From an uncultured Calothrix sp. (GTDB lineage Bacteria > Cyanobacteriota > Cyanobacteriia > Cyanobacteriales > Nostocaceae), in NCBI GenBank assembly GCA_937973965.1, contig CALJJQ010000024.1, positions 24,982 to 88,981 of the forward strand: 64,000 nucleotides of DNA, given 5' to 3'. Positions 1-9,227 of this stretch are shown piece after piece. Each line of letters opens with the position of its first letter. Position 1 is the first letter of the stretch. A program made the position numbers and the translations under genes. The notes under the pieces are model-generated. The model ran no database searches. It saw only the letters and a program-made list of their open reading frames with translations, and was not told the DNA's origin.

Positions 1-1151
1 TTTTGATTGCTTTGGATCCAGTACTTTGTTGTATAATATCTAATAAAGAGATTTAAATCAGTATCCAAATCTGATTAGATATATGTTTTTATTTTGGTAT
101 CTAGCCGAGCCGTAGCGGGTCTAGCAACTTTGAAGAGAATAAAATAGCAACCCAGAGAAGGTAAATTACAAGTTTATCGGTAGGATTACCATGTGGTATT
201 AAGAAAGTATCTCGGTTTTTGTAATTTTCAGCCCATAGCTACTGGTACAAGGTTTGAGTAACAGCAGCTGTTGGTCCCGCATTTCTCACAAAACCCGAAA
301 ACTCACAAGGAATAGGGAGTAAAAGGAAAATCAATTCGTTACTCAAGGCTTACAACTCACTCGTGAGAAATGCAGGTTAATGGGAATTAGCAAGAATGCG
401 ATGGTGACCCGTTGAAGATTTTTACAATCTTACATGTAGTAGTCCATAGCATTAAATTTAAAGGCTTTTAGTAGTAGCCCTGGCCTTTTTATAGAGCGAT
501 AAATCGTAACTATGAACCCATTAAAATTCATGTCATGGAGGATTGGTTGTTGACCTTTAACCTTTGACAGTCATAAGTAAAGCCTTTCCCCTGGGTACAG
601 CCAAAACCGATATTTTCACTACTTAAATAGAATACCGGGTAATACTTATCTACAGTACTTTTCCAAAGTAGAATATATCCAAAAACATGTAGGAGACAGC
701 TACTACTGAGTTTTGAACAGTTTTAACATAGAAATTTCAGTTCTGGAATTGATGAATTACCAATTGGGCAAACTGGATATTTGTATGGTGAAAATATCTG
801 GGATTTTGCCTATGTTAGCTGTTATTTTTAACTTTTAGTAGTTCTCCAATTCAAGTTCAAGGGTGAAAACTGTTTAGCGTTGTTGAGCGTTAACATTAAA
901 CATTTAACAACCACTGCGAAGGATTACGTAATGGATAAATTGGTTCTAGTAGGTACATGTGTAATTTCTCTATAGGTTTTGCTATTTACTGATGATATTC
1001 AGCAAAAGGATTTTATCTCAACTTATTTTGTGCTTGGGATTGTTAAGTATGAGATATAGTCATCAATGCAATGAAAAAAACTAATCCCAAATATAAATTA
1101 CATACAGCAAATAAAGCGAAACATGTTGTTTGCAGGAAGTAATGGACTTAC
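1..1151. other. Gene-poor spacer at the window start
   Basis: No coding region can be supported here. The spacer holds one MITE-like repeat (279-373). A segment near 545-640 (GTTGACC..., CTTTCC, GGGTACAG, GATATTTTCACTACT) resembles a segment near 63627-63735 at the other end of the window. The stretch just before 1152 is AT-rich and may carry the promoter of the permease gene, but no clear -10/-35 pair stands out. Confidence 0.6.
279..373. repeat. MITE-like repeat, family A
   Basis: This 95-bp element is bounded by perfect 11-bp inverted ends, GCATTTCTCAC and GTGAGAAATGC. The inner part (AAAATCAATTCGTTACTCAAGGCTTACAACT-like) recurs near 40230-40290 in reverse orientation, 45645-45693, 57675-57730 and, truncated, 26550-26616. 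No open reading frame is present, so it is a non-autonomous dispersed repeat. The mobilising transposase is unknown. Confidence 0.65.
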
Positions 1152-2192
1152 TTGCAACAACAGAAGGAAACCAATTTTATGTTGAAGGATTTATCCACCA
1201 GTTTTCAAAAACCTGTTGTCACGATGATTTTTGCAACAGCACTCTGGGGATTGGGAATGGTGCTGACAAAAATTTTACTTGCATACTTTCACCCCCTAAC
1301 ATTACTGCTGATGCAACTATCTGCAAGTGTATCCATTTATTGGATGGTTGCAATCATTCAAAGAAAGCCAATGCTTCCCCAGGAATCTAGGAAACAGAAT
1401 TTATCTACAATCACTCGTCATCCCCAAGGTTTAATTCCCCCAAAAAATATTTATAAATACTTGCAATTAGGACTACCAGGAATACTAGAACCAGGACTAG
1501 CCTATATCCTCAGTTCCTTTGGATTAACCATGACAACAGCAAGCAGTGCATCCCTACTGACGGCAACCGAACCAGTGATGACAATTGGTATTGCTTGGGT
1601 ATTGTGGCGCAGTAGCAGCCAACAAAATTTATCTGATAACAGAATAAATTATCAATTAGTGATTTTTTCTGCGATCGCGCTATTAGGTGTCATTTTCACA
1701 ATGGGTTTAGATCCGAATTTCAATCAAACATCTTTGTTGGGTGATATTCTGATTATTAGTGCGACAGCCTGTGCATCCCTATACACAATTCTTTCCCAGC
1801 AGGGAGTAAAATATTTAGCACCGGTTTCCCTTGCAGCCATCCAGCAAAGCTTTGGTTTATTATTTGTGGGAATAATTTGGTTATTGACCAATCACCACAT
1901 ACCGAATTCTGAATTGCTAATTCCTACACCAGTAATTTACCTACTGGCGATGATTTCCGGTATTTTTCAATATCTCTTACCATTTTGGTTATATTTAACT
2001 TCCCTCCAGAAATTATCAGCTAGCGTAGCAGCTCAATTTTTGTCCCTAATACCCGTATTTACCATGCTCGGTGCATGTATATTTTTACATGAAAAATTGA
2101 CCAGCCTGCAAACAATCGGTATGTTTGTGACTTTAACTGCGGTAATGGGTATTATTAGAATGGGCGGTCATCAAAGTGTGGTAAAAGTTTAA
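1152..2192 (+). CDS. DMT-superfamily permease (EamA domains)
   Basis: This 346-residue inner-membrane protein has about ten hydrophobic segments arranged as two EamA repeats, at roughly residues 22-150 and 180-340. The first segment contains the typical FATALWGLGM start of an EamA repeat. Such permeases export or import small metabolites, and the substrate cannot be read from sequence. The start at 1152 gives a short polar leader; an ATG at 1179 (MLKDLST) is an alternative. The gene stands alone between long spacers. The family assignment is firm and the substrate is unknown. Confidence 0.85.
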   Translation: MQQQKETNFMLKDLSTSFQKPVVTMIFATALWGLGMVLTKILLAYFHPLTLLLMQLSASVSIYWMVAIIQRKPMLPQESRKQNLSTITRHPQGLIPPKNIYKYLQLGLPGILEPGLAYILSSFGLTMTTASSASLLTATEPVMTIGIAWVLWRSSSQQNLSDNRINYQLVIFSAIALLGVIFTMGLDPNFNQTSLLGDILIISATACASLYTILSQQGVKYLAPVSLAAIQQSFGLLFVGIIWLLTNHHIPNSELLIPTPVIYLLAMISGIFQYLLPFWLYLTSLQKLSASVAAQFLSLIPVFTMLGACIFLHEKLTSLQTIGMFVTLTAVMGIIRMGGHQSVVKV

Positions 2193-2640
2193 CTCAACGT
2201 GAATTCGACGGATTGTAAACGCTATAATCTCTGTGAATCAATGATTTTGAAGGTTAAGGTTTAAAGTAACCTCATCCATTAGTTGAGAAGTTGAGAACAA
2301 AGTCAATAACTGACTGATTCCAGGTTTAATGATTTTATTCTCAACATATTAGGAGGTTTTTAAAAACTTCTATTTCCTACGAACGATACTGGACAAGATT
2401 TTCAGGCTTTATAAATCATCAAACTCACGTTAACTCAGGAAGGTTTTGGAGAGCGATAATTCCCGCACTCTACCTCAAAGGTGGGTGTGGGGATACAAAG
2501 ACTCCCCTGGAAAAGTCGATTACCCATCCTTTGGGAAGAGGAAAAAGTGAGCAAGATATTTACCCTACCAGCACATTAACCATCAAAATTAATGTGGTGG
2601 AATACTATTCCCTACTCCCTATTTTCTCACAAGTCCTGTA
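2193..2640. other. Intergenic spacer between convergent genes
   Basis: No gene is seen. The self-complementary GTTTTTAAAAAC near 2355 could fold into a weak hairpin. Near 2570-2605 lies a copy of the AAAATTAATGTGGTGGA motif that recurs at 24325, 38915 and 45795. Confidence 0.5.
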
Positions 2641-3552
2641 TCACATACCAATAAGTAATTGGGATTGATCAAATTTTCCCTTCATCAAAATAAACCCTGC
2701 TATCAGTAATAAACCAAACGCATAACCAGCAGTGACATCAGTGAACCAATGCACACCCAAATACAAACGACTAAAACCGATAGCGCTAATTAGTAAAAAA
2801 GTAAATAGGAAAATTTCTTGTTTTTTGTGGGGATAGGTTTGGGCTAAGAAATAGGCAATCATACCATAGGTGACAATAGACACCATTGCATGACCACTAG
2901 GAAAACTATAGTAATCAACATTAATTAAGCGTTCCCATAATAGGGGACGTTCGCGGGCAAATATATATTTTAAAAATATATTTAAGCCAATGGCACTTAA
3001 AGTTGCATTTGTAACTAACTGTGCGGATTCAGGGTGAGCTTGAAAAAAGCCGAATTGCGGTAAACTCCAGCACAAAGCCAATAGGATAGCTGGTTCCCCC
3101 AGGAGGGTTGTGCCCAACATCACCCGATCTAAAATGGGATCATGTAATTTTTGAATATTTAACAGGATTAATTCGTCCCAATTTTGGCTATAAATAATAC
3201 CAGTTACCAGGGATAAAATCGTTGCCAGACTAGAAGCAGAAATCAGTGGGAGTAAACATTGATTAACTCCTACAGGAACGGGAGGTAGACGTAAATTTTG
3301 CCTGTAGATATGAACTAGATGTTGAATAGTTTTGGCAACTTGACTGTGATTTAAATGGGGCGAAAATATGACTAATAAATTACCCGTATCCACGCTACCA
3401 CGGACTTGGAATATATCAGGTTGTGCCGATAACTGCAACTCCAAATAGCGTTTGAGGGATTGACAACGCCAGAGACCAGCAATTTTATACCTCGCCCTAC
3501 CTGCGATCGCAGTATGAATTGGTTGTACGAGCAATTGATATTCTTCAAGCAT
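2641..3552 (-). CDS. PAP2-family phosphatase with N-terminal HMA-like domain
   Basis: The C-terminal two thirds is a membrane PAP2 acid phosphatase with the three expected motifs: Lys195 to Arg-Pro202-203, PSGH at 218-221, and SR261 with His268 and Asp272. Such enzymes dephosphorylate lipid phosphates such as phosphatidate or undecaprenyl pyrophosphate at the membrane. Residues 10-85 (TAIAGRARYKIAGL, later NLLVIF) instead resemble the divergent metal-binding-like fold found at the N-terminus of many cyanobacterial P-type ATPases; it lacks a CxxC metal site. Five to six membrane segments lie between about 100 and 300. The fusion is unusual, and its purpose and substrate are unknown. Confidence 0.85.
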   Translation of the reverse strand: MLEEYQLLVQPIHTAIAGRARYKIAGLWRCQSLKRYLELQLSAQPDIFQVRGSVDTGNLLVIFSPHLNHSQVAKTIQHLVHIYRQNLRLPPVPVGVNQCLLPLISASSLATILSLVTGIIYSQNWDELILLNIQKLHDPILDRVMLGTTLLGEPAILLALCWSLPQFGFFQAHPESAQLVTNATLSAIGLNIFLKYIFARERPLLWERLINVDYYSFPSGHAMVSIVTYGMIAYFLAQTYPHKKQEIFLFTFLLISAIGFSRLYLGVHWFTDVTAGYAFGLLLIAGFILMKGKFDQSQLLIGM

Positions 3553-3578
3553 AAAATTGAACCTGTCTGGGAAATTGG

Positions 3579-3607
3579 GTAGGGACGACTCGGTGGGTCG
3601 TCTCTAC
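3579..3607. repeat. Palindromic GGGACGAC/GTCGTCTC hairpin repeat
   Basis: GTAGGGACGAC and GTCGTCTCTAC face each other across a seven-base loop. This is one of many GAGACG-type palindromes in the window. It lies between two minus-strand genes, downstream of the epimerase at 3662 and upstream of the PAP2 gene, and could end transcription of the former. Confidence 0.55.
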
Positions 3608-3661
3608 TTCTATCGTGACATCCCCTTTACGAGTGAGACGTGAGGCTTCTTGCTGTTCAAG

Positions 3662-4594
3662 CTAATTTTCCTGTAAAATTATTTCATCGACGGCAAAATC
3701 AACTTCAGCCTTGTCTCGACCAGAAGCCAAATAATCATTGACAAAGGAGTCCTTCAAACCGGAAATCAAATCATATTCTGGATGCCAAGCCAGTTCCGAC
3801 ATCGCCTTTTCCACACTAGCAAAAAAGTGTTGCATTCTCAAGGGAAAAGCTTTCTTCTTGCCAAAGTCGAATTGCTGAAGATTGTAATGAACAATTTGAA
3901 TCGCATCAGCAGATTTTCCCGCAGCAACAGCACAAGCACGGGCTAATCCATCAAAGGTGACATATCGATCACCCGACACATTGTAAATTTGACGAATAGC
4001 GTGGGAATTGCCTAAAACCAGGGTCATAGCTTGTGCTAAATCTTTAACATGTCCCAATTGGGTGATATGCATTCCATCACCAGGAATGGGAATCGGGCGA
4101 TCGCGGACTATACGGTCAAAAAACCAAGCCTCTAAATCATTGTAATTTTTTGGACCATAAATATAGGTGGGACGGATTGAGGTGAAGGGTAACTCCTGTT
4201 CAAGTAAAAAAGCCTCCGTTTCAAATTTACCCCGGTGGCGACTTTTAGGGTCAACCGCATCCGTTTCCAAATGAGGCATTTGGTCAGATTTGAGATAAAC
4301 ACCCGCCGAACTCATATAGACAAAATGTTTTACCCGACCTTGGAAAATTTCCGCCAAAGGTTGAGTATCAGCCAATTCCCGACCATTATTATCGAAAATT
4401 GCATCAAACTCTTCCCCCGCCAATTTTTCCTTAATTTGGTTAGGGTCAGTGCGATCGCCTGTGATTAATTCTACTCCATCAGGTACGGGACGATTACCCC
4501 GATTAAACATGACTACTTCATGTCCCTGTTCTTGTAACATCTGGGTCAGGTAAACACCAATAAATCGAGTCCCACCCATGATTAAAATTCGCAT
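3662..4594 (-). CDS. NAD-dependent epimerase-like protein, CSP41 family
   Basis: This 310-residue protein has an N-terminal Rossmann fold with the dinucleotide motif GGTRFIG at residues 7-13 and an extended-SDR layout (SSAGVY, then RPTYIYGP). The length and features match the cyanobacterial relatives of the chloroplast stem-loop-binding protein CSP41. That group binds RNA and supports ribosome or transcript stability rather than sugar epimerisation. In keeping with this, the catalytic YxxxK is not intact: the stretch before the lysine reads SRHRGK. No operon partner is evident. The family call is good; the RNA role is inferred from the family. Confidence 0.8.
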   Translation of the reverse strand: MRILIMGGTRFIGVYLTQMLQEQGHEVVMFNRGNRPVPDGVELITGDRTDPNQIKEKLAGEEFDAIFDNNGRELADTQPLAEIFQGRVKHFVYMSSAGVYLKSDQMPHLETDAVDPKSRHRGKFETEAFLLEQELPFTSIRPTYIYGPKNYNDLEAWFFDRIVRDRPIPIPGDGMHITQLGHVKDLAQAMTLVLGNSHAIRQIYNVSGDRYVTFDGLARACAVAAGKSADAIQIVHYNLQQFDFGKKKAFPLRMQHFFASVEKAMSELAWHPEYDLISGLKDSFVNDYLASGRDKAEVDFAVDEIILQEN

Positions 4595-4715
4595 AGAACA
4601 CCCTATTATGGATTTGAGATTACTCTTCGAGAAGCCGCACTACGTGCGTCTATGAATTTAAGAATACAGGAGAAATAGGTTGGATAGGGAAAAGAAGAAG
4701 GAGGGGAAATGGTTA

Positions 4716-4802
4716 ATACCGTTTTACTTTGGAGTTGATACCTGACGGGAAGCTTTCGCAAGCAGGGTCAGAAAATGTATCAAAATTTGGGTGAAATAGT
4801 AT
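4716..4802. repeat. MITE-like repeat, family B
   Basis: This 87-bp element starts ATACCGTTTTACTTTGGAG and ends GGTGAAATAGTAT, with GTTGATAC and GTATCAAAA as inner inverted arms. Related copies lie at 26617-26721 and, in the opposite orientation, at 41163-41239. It has no coding capacity. Confidence 0.65.
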
Positions 4803-4900
4803 AACTCCTAACTATACATCTTAATCCTAGAGATGCTAGATTCATTTCCCACTGGATAGTTAACAGGTGTTGGGAAATGTTAACGAAAAAAGTATCTGTT

Positions 4901-6517
4901 TTAACTCTTCCTGTCTTGAGTGACGAGAATCCAATCAGTGGAATTAGCCAGACGTTTGACAGCATTGAGTTTTAATGATTGCAGGTCTTGTTCCTGGAGG
5001 AGGAAAAAACCTTGGGGTTGGGATTGCCAATATTTGGGAATTTCTTCAGGTGGGAGGGGAATCACCGTGCGATCGCTATAAAAGTTGAGGGATGGACGGT
5101 GGCAGGGAAAGGATGTATAAATTTTTGCTTGAGTTGGGGTGGCGGTACTCAACATTTGGGCTACGGGTTTGACGGGATAGTGTTCATTGAGTTCCCACAG
5201 CCAGTGGTTTGATTTCATCAATAAAAATAAAGATAAGTAACTACCCCACAATAAAACTTGAATAAATTGTTGATCTCCCCGTTTGGCTAAAATACCTGAT
5301 AACACCATTGTTCCAGCTACAACTAGTAAAATCAAGCGTACATCTGTCTGGGGTGGTTGCACAAAACTATAGTAAACGCTGCCAATTCCTGCGATCGCAC
5401 CTAATAATCCTAAGCTGATACTCCAAAAAGGGGGATACTTAGATAGTAGGGGAATCTGCTGGATTTGGGCTAATTGAGCGCCGAGGATGAGGGCGATTGC
5501 GGGATAAATTGGATACAAATACCAGGGTAATTTGGTGGTCATCAGGGAAATGGGGAGAAAATAGCCAATAGTCCATAGCAAAGCTAATTTTGCCCAACTT
5601 AAATTCCGGTTTTCCCAGGTGATTTTGATACTCGTGGGAAAAAAAATCAACCACGGCCACAAATACTTGAGTAATTCCAATCCGTAATACCAAATTGGTT
5701 GGCCATTTTCTTCCACAGCTGTCCAAATCCGGCTGAGGGATTGATGCACGATGCCAATTTGGGTAAACTGTTGTCCATAGTGCAAATACTGGGCTATATG
5801 CCAACCAGCCACAGGAATCAAACCAATCACAACAGCGATTCCCATATAGGGATGGATGAGTAAACGGGGTGTATCCCACCACAAAAACCCAAAAGCGATC
5901 GCACCGAGTAAAATCCCCAGTATCCCCTTAGTCAAGCAAATCAAACCCAAACCAATACCCACACCCAAGCAATAACGTAAATCACGTCGCGATCGCAATG
6001 CACACAGCACCATCACCAGAAAAAAACAGACGCTAGCTCCATCTAACATTGCCAAGCGACCATGACGAACCACTGGTAACATTGTTAGGTATACCAGGGC
6101 ACTATACACTGCCGCCATCCTTTGATAAAATATCTCTCGACCAATGCAGTATAAAAGTGGTACAGAAACCGCCGTTAATATTGCCCCCGGTAAACGGGTT
6201 GTCCACTCGTTTTCCCCCCACCAGGTATACATCAACGCAATTAACCAATGCATCAAAGGTGGTTTATTGTGATAGGTATTACCTTCTAAAAGGGGATACA
6301 GCCACTGCCAACTAGTAAAAGGAGCGCGATGAATTCCCCGTGCAACCAGTGCAACTGTCCCCTCATCCCAGTCCCTTAAGGGTAAACTACCTAAATTAAT
6401 AGTAAAAATTAAGACTGAAAATAGCAACAGGATAATTATCCACAACCAATCGATTCGCCTTGTTAACACTCGATAGCATTTTCCAAGCCGATTGCTGGAT
6501 AAACTTTCTTCACGCAT
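4901..6517 (-). CDS. Glycosyltransferase family 39 (PMT/ArnT-like) membrane protein
   Basis: This 538-residue polytopic protein has about eleven membrane segments. After the first segment come the acidic motif LRDWDEG (about residues 47-53) and then NKPPLMHWL, both hallmarks of the GT-C fold PMT_2/ArnT family. These enzymes move a sugar from a polyprenyl-phosphate donor to an acceptor on the outer face of the inner membrane. The C-terminal 100 residues form a soluble domain ending near VTQDRKS. The GT2 gene at 7067, 550 bp away on the same strand, may serve the same envelope polysaccharide pathway; that link is inference. Donor and acceptor are unknown. Confidence 0.85.
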   Translation of the reverse strand: MREESLSSNRLGKCYRVLTRRIDWLWIIILLLFSVLIFTINLGSLPLRDWDEGTVALVARGIHRAPFTSWQWLYPLLEGNTYHNKPPLMHWLIALMYTWWGENEWTTRLPGAILTAVSVPLLYCIGREIFYQRMAAVYSALVYLTMLPVVRHGRLAMLDGASVCFFLVMVLCALRSRRDLRYCLGVGIGLGLICLTKGILGILLGAIAFGFLWWDTPRLLIHPYMGIAVVIGLIPVAGWHIAQYLHYGQQFTQIGIVHQSLSRIWTAVEENGQPIWYYGLELLKYLWPWLIFFPTSIKITWENRNLSWAKLALLWTIGYFLPISLMTTKLPWYLYPIYPAIALILGAQLAQIQQIPLLSKYPPFWSISLGLLGAIAGIGSVYYSFVQPPQTDVRLILLVVAGTMVLSGILAKRGDQQFIQVLLWGSYLSLFLLMKSNHWLWELNEHYPVKPVAQMLSTATPTQAKIYTSFPCHRPSLNFYSDRTVIPLPPEEIPKYWQSQPQGFFLLQEQDLQSLKLNAVKRLANSTDWILVTQDRKS

Positions 6518-7066
6518 AGATTCGGATCACGTTGTGGATTAAACTAATATAGATTCATCAATCATAAATCAAGTAATTGTCACCCTTAGCAAAACTTTAA
6601 CGAGAGGTTGAAAACGGAGGTTTTCAACCGGGGAAGTGTCAACCGATATTTTCTACCTTAATCATAAATAAAACGCCCTTCGTGCGACTACGTGCCTTTC
6701 CTCACCCATCAAAATCAATTTATCGTATCGTTGAATTACGGTGCAGAATGTGAATAATATCGCTCTTATTTGATTCGATGCACCTGGACTCAACCGACAA
6801 TTCTCCCTAACTAACTGCATTAAAATATAATGCCAAAAGCCCAGTTATTACTAACTGAGCTTGTGAGGTATAGGTCCTCGCTGGCAAATATAGAACTTAA
6901 GGGATAGATATAGTTAATTTGTTTAGCTGACTGTAACTACAACGTTGGTAATCCCCATTTCGGAAAGGTTGAAAAAAATAATCTAGAAATCGTTGCAGAA
7001 TCTACCCTATTGACAGCTAGCATGGGGAAAAGGTTCCCATCTGGGAGATGTGATCAGGAATTTTCC
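6518..7066. other. Intergenic spacer with a strong hairpin
   Basis: No gene is seen between the two glycosyltransferase genes. The spacer holds the 6606-6629 hairpin and, near 6675-6725, a partial copy of the CTACGTGCCTTT...CCCATCAAAAT repeat also found at 24310, 38880 and 45770. Confidence 0.5.
6606..6629. terminator. Perfect 10-bp stem-loop
   Basis: GGTTGAAAAC and GTTTTCAACC form a perfect stem around a four-base GGAG loop. No U-tract follows on either strand, so it may be a transcript-end or processing signal rather than a classical terminator. Confidence 0.4.
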
Positions 7067-8017
7067 CTAGGAAAGCTTCATTTCCCGATATGCCTGATAT
7101 ACACCTTTGACATTGTACCAATTGAGGAAAATCCTGGCTATTTCTAGCGCTAATTGGGGTTTACCAGCCTTGATTAACCAGCTTAACAAAGGTGCCATTG
7201 TTTTTTCATTCAATAGCCCATTTAACGACAACACACCCCACAAAATTCGGTGTAACCACGTCATCTGAATCATCATTCTGACTTCCCAAGTGGGATGTTT
7301 TTGATAAAACAAAACACCCATCCGTCCCCGTTGAATTTCCTTATCGATGAGTTGGGGTATTTCTTCCAAACGAAAGGCGGGATGCCAATGATAACCTACG
7401 GCTGCGGGACACTTAATTAATTGTAAACCCAAATTTTTTAACCGTACACCTAGTTCTAAATCTTCCCATCCGTAGAGGTGAAACTCGGTATCAAACAACC
7501 CTGCTTTCTCTAACCAATGCTTGGGAATAGCCACATTTCCCGTAGCAAAAAATGCATTGGAAAAATCAGTAATTTTGTAGGGTTCGGAGGTGGGATTTTC
7601 AAAGTTAGCCGTATTAATCACCGCACCATAGGTAAAAAACTTATCATTACCTAGTTTTTCTTTGCCCGCAATTAAAGCTTGAGCGTGGGATACCAAAAAA
7701 CTTTCTGTCACCACCAAATCACTATCAATAAATATAATCGTGTCACCTTGAGCTTTCTCGACACCTAAATTACGAGCTGCTGCGGGACCTAAATGTTGTT
7801 GTTCAAATAAATTTACGTGGGGAAATTCTGCTTGGTGTTTTTGTAACCATGCAACTGTACCGTCCGTTGAACCATCATCAACGACAATTACCTCATAATT
7901 ACTCACCGGACTATTTTCTGGCAAAACTTGCGCTTCTAACGCTCGCAAACATTTTTCTAAGATTGGTTGACGATTATAAGTTGGAATCACAACACTAAAG
8001 TACACGACTTCCCCCAT
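7067..8017 (-). CDS. Glycosyltransferase family 2
   Basis: This is a GT-A fold glycosyltransferase. It has SVVIPTYNR at the N-terminus, VDDGSTDGT for nucleotide-sugar binding, FIDSDL as the DxD-type metal site, and GWEDLELGVRL as the acceptor-side ED motif. I chose the ATG at 8017 (MGEVVYFSV, 316 residues) because TAGGAAATTTA precedes it at good ribosome-binding distance; a GTG at 8044 adds nine residues. The C-terminal 80 residues (TWLHRILWGV...) carry amphipathic or membrane-associated segments. It probably builds exopolysaccharide or glycolipid. Donor sugar and product are unknown. Confidence 0.85.
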   Translation of the reverse strand: MGEVVYFSVVIPTYNRQPILEKCLRALEAQVLPENSPVSNYEVIVVDDGSTDGTVAWLQKHQAEFPHVNLFEQQHLGPAAARNLGVEKAQGDTIIFIDSDLVVTESFLVSHAQALIAGKEKLGNDKFFTYGAVINTANFENPTSEPYKITDFSNAFFATGNVAIPKHWLEKAGLFDTEFHLYGWEDLELGVRLKNLGLQLIKCPAAVGYHWHPAFRLEEIPQLIDKEIQRGRMGVLFYQKHPTWEVRMMIQMTWLHRILWGVLSLNGLLNEKTMAPLLSWLIKAGKPQLALEIARIFLNWYNVKGVYQAYREMKLS

Positions 8018-8400
8018 TAAATTTCCTAACCCCTTCCCAGACACAGGACAGATTTTCCTGGAAATGGGTTCCTAATTCAGGATACACGAGATGGAAGATA
8101 TTCCGGCGATCGCAAATTTGGTATTGATACATTTATGGGATTTATGCGACCGCATCTTAATGGAAGCGAAGAAAACGCCGATAAATCTCTGGTGTTTGCA
8201 TTGATTACGATTTATAGATAAATCAATTACCACAAGCGTATATGGAAGCACATCAATGACTGGTAGTATTGATATTTCATTTCCAGTTGTACCAACCCAC
8301 CGAATTCTTACCCCATGCAACTAATCCTATTGCTCTATCCAATTACTCTGATTTCTTTCATCACAAGCTTTTTGCTCCTACGATCGCCGTCGAACTCACG
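8018..8400. other. Intergenic spacer, no convincing gene
   Basis: Short reading frames exist on both strands (for example 8072-8320 minus and 8090-8203 plus), but none resembles a known family, has a clear ribosome-binding site or shows protein-like composition. No repeats or strong hairpins are seen. Confidence 0.5.
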
Positions 8401-9042
8401 TTAATTTAGGTAAATATTTTGACAAGCCCATAATGCAGCTTGAGTGCGATCGCGACATCCTAATTGACATAGAATATGGGTGACATGGTTTTTGACAGTA
8501 CCTTCTGTTAAGTATAATTCTTGAGCAATTTCTCGATTATTTTTACCTTGAGCAATCAGACGTAAAACATCCAATTCCCTTGGTGATAGGAGGTGATGAT
8601 CATCTTTGGGTTTTGGAGGTGGGGTTAGTTTGGTAAAAATTTTAGCAGCAATTGTGGGACCAAGTTGGCTGTGTCCTTGGTGGACGGTGCGAATTGCATT
8701 GGCAATTTGTTCGGAGGGAGTGCTTTTAAGGAGATAACCAATTGCACCAGCTTGTAGGGATTCCCAGATATATTCATCTTCGTCGAAGGTGGTCAACACC
8801 AGAATCTTGATCCAAGGAAAGCGTTGATGGATTTCACGGGTAGCTTGTACTCCGTTACATTCTGGCATTCGGATATCCATTAGGATAACATCTGGTTGCT
8901 GTTGTTGCGTAAATGCGATCGCTTCTTTACCATTTCTCGCACTACCGATTATTTGTAAATCATCTTCCCAGGAAAGTAAGGATATTAAACTTTGGCAAAA
9001 TATCGCTTGGTCGTCTACAACTAGTAATTTAATCATCATCAT
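8401..9042 (-). CDS. NarL/FixJ-family response regulator
   Basis: This is a 213-residue two-component regulator. The receiver domain (residues 1-120) has the acidic pair Asp10-Asp11, the phospho-acceptor Asp56 in VILMDIRMP, and the conserved lysine in LLKS. A LuxR-type helix-turn-helix (about 148-210) has LSPRELDVLRLIAQGKNNREI and GTVKNHV. It lies downstream of the histidine kinase at 9228 on the same strand with a 185-bp gap, so the two almost certainly form one system. The target genes are not evident. The promoter-poor gap suggests co-transcription. Confidence 0.92.
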   Translation of the reverse strand: MMMIKLLVVDDQAIFCQSLISLLSWEDDLQIIGSARNGKEAIAFTQQQQPDVILMDIRMPECNGVQATREIHQRFPWIKILVLTTFDEDEYIWESLQAGAIGYLLKSTPSEQIANAIRTVHQGHSQLGPTIAAKIFTKLTPPPKPKDDHHLLSPRELDVLRLIAQGKNNREIAQELYLTEGTVKNHVTHILCQLGCRDRTQAALWACQNIYLN

Positions 9043-9227
9043 TAAACCTTTTCTCGATTGAAGATAGGGAACAGGGAGTCGAGGAAAATTTAAAAATTAC
9101 CTGAACATCAAAATAAATTTTTGAAAAAATATTTATTTCTAACTTGAAAGTGAGTAGGAAGTAATCAAAAAAATCATCAGTCACAGTGTATCTTTAGATG
9201 ATGGCTATTCCCTAATTATTTGGATTG

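Noticed and set aside
3..53. Short plus-strand frame ending in TAA (LIALDPVLCCIISNKEI), perhaps the tail of a gene before the window
   Set aside because: Only 16 codons, no recognisable family, no upstream context.
8072..8320. 82-codon minus-strand frame upstream of the response regulator
   Set aside because: Composition is not protein-like, no ribosome-binding site or domain, and plus-strand frames overlap it.
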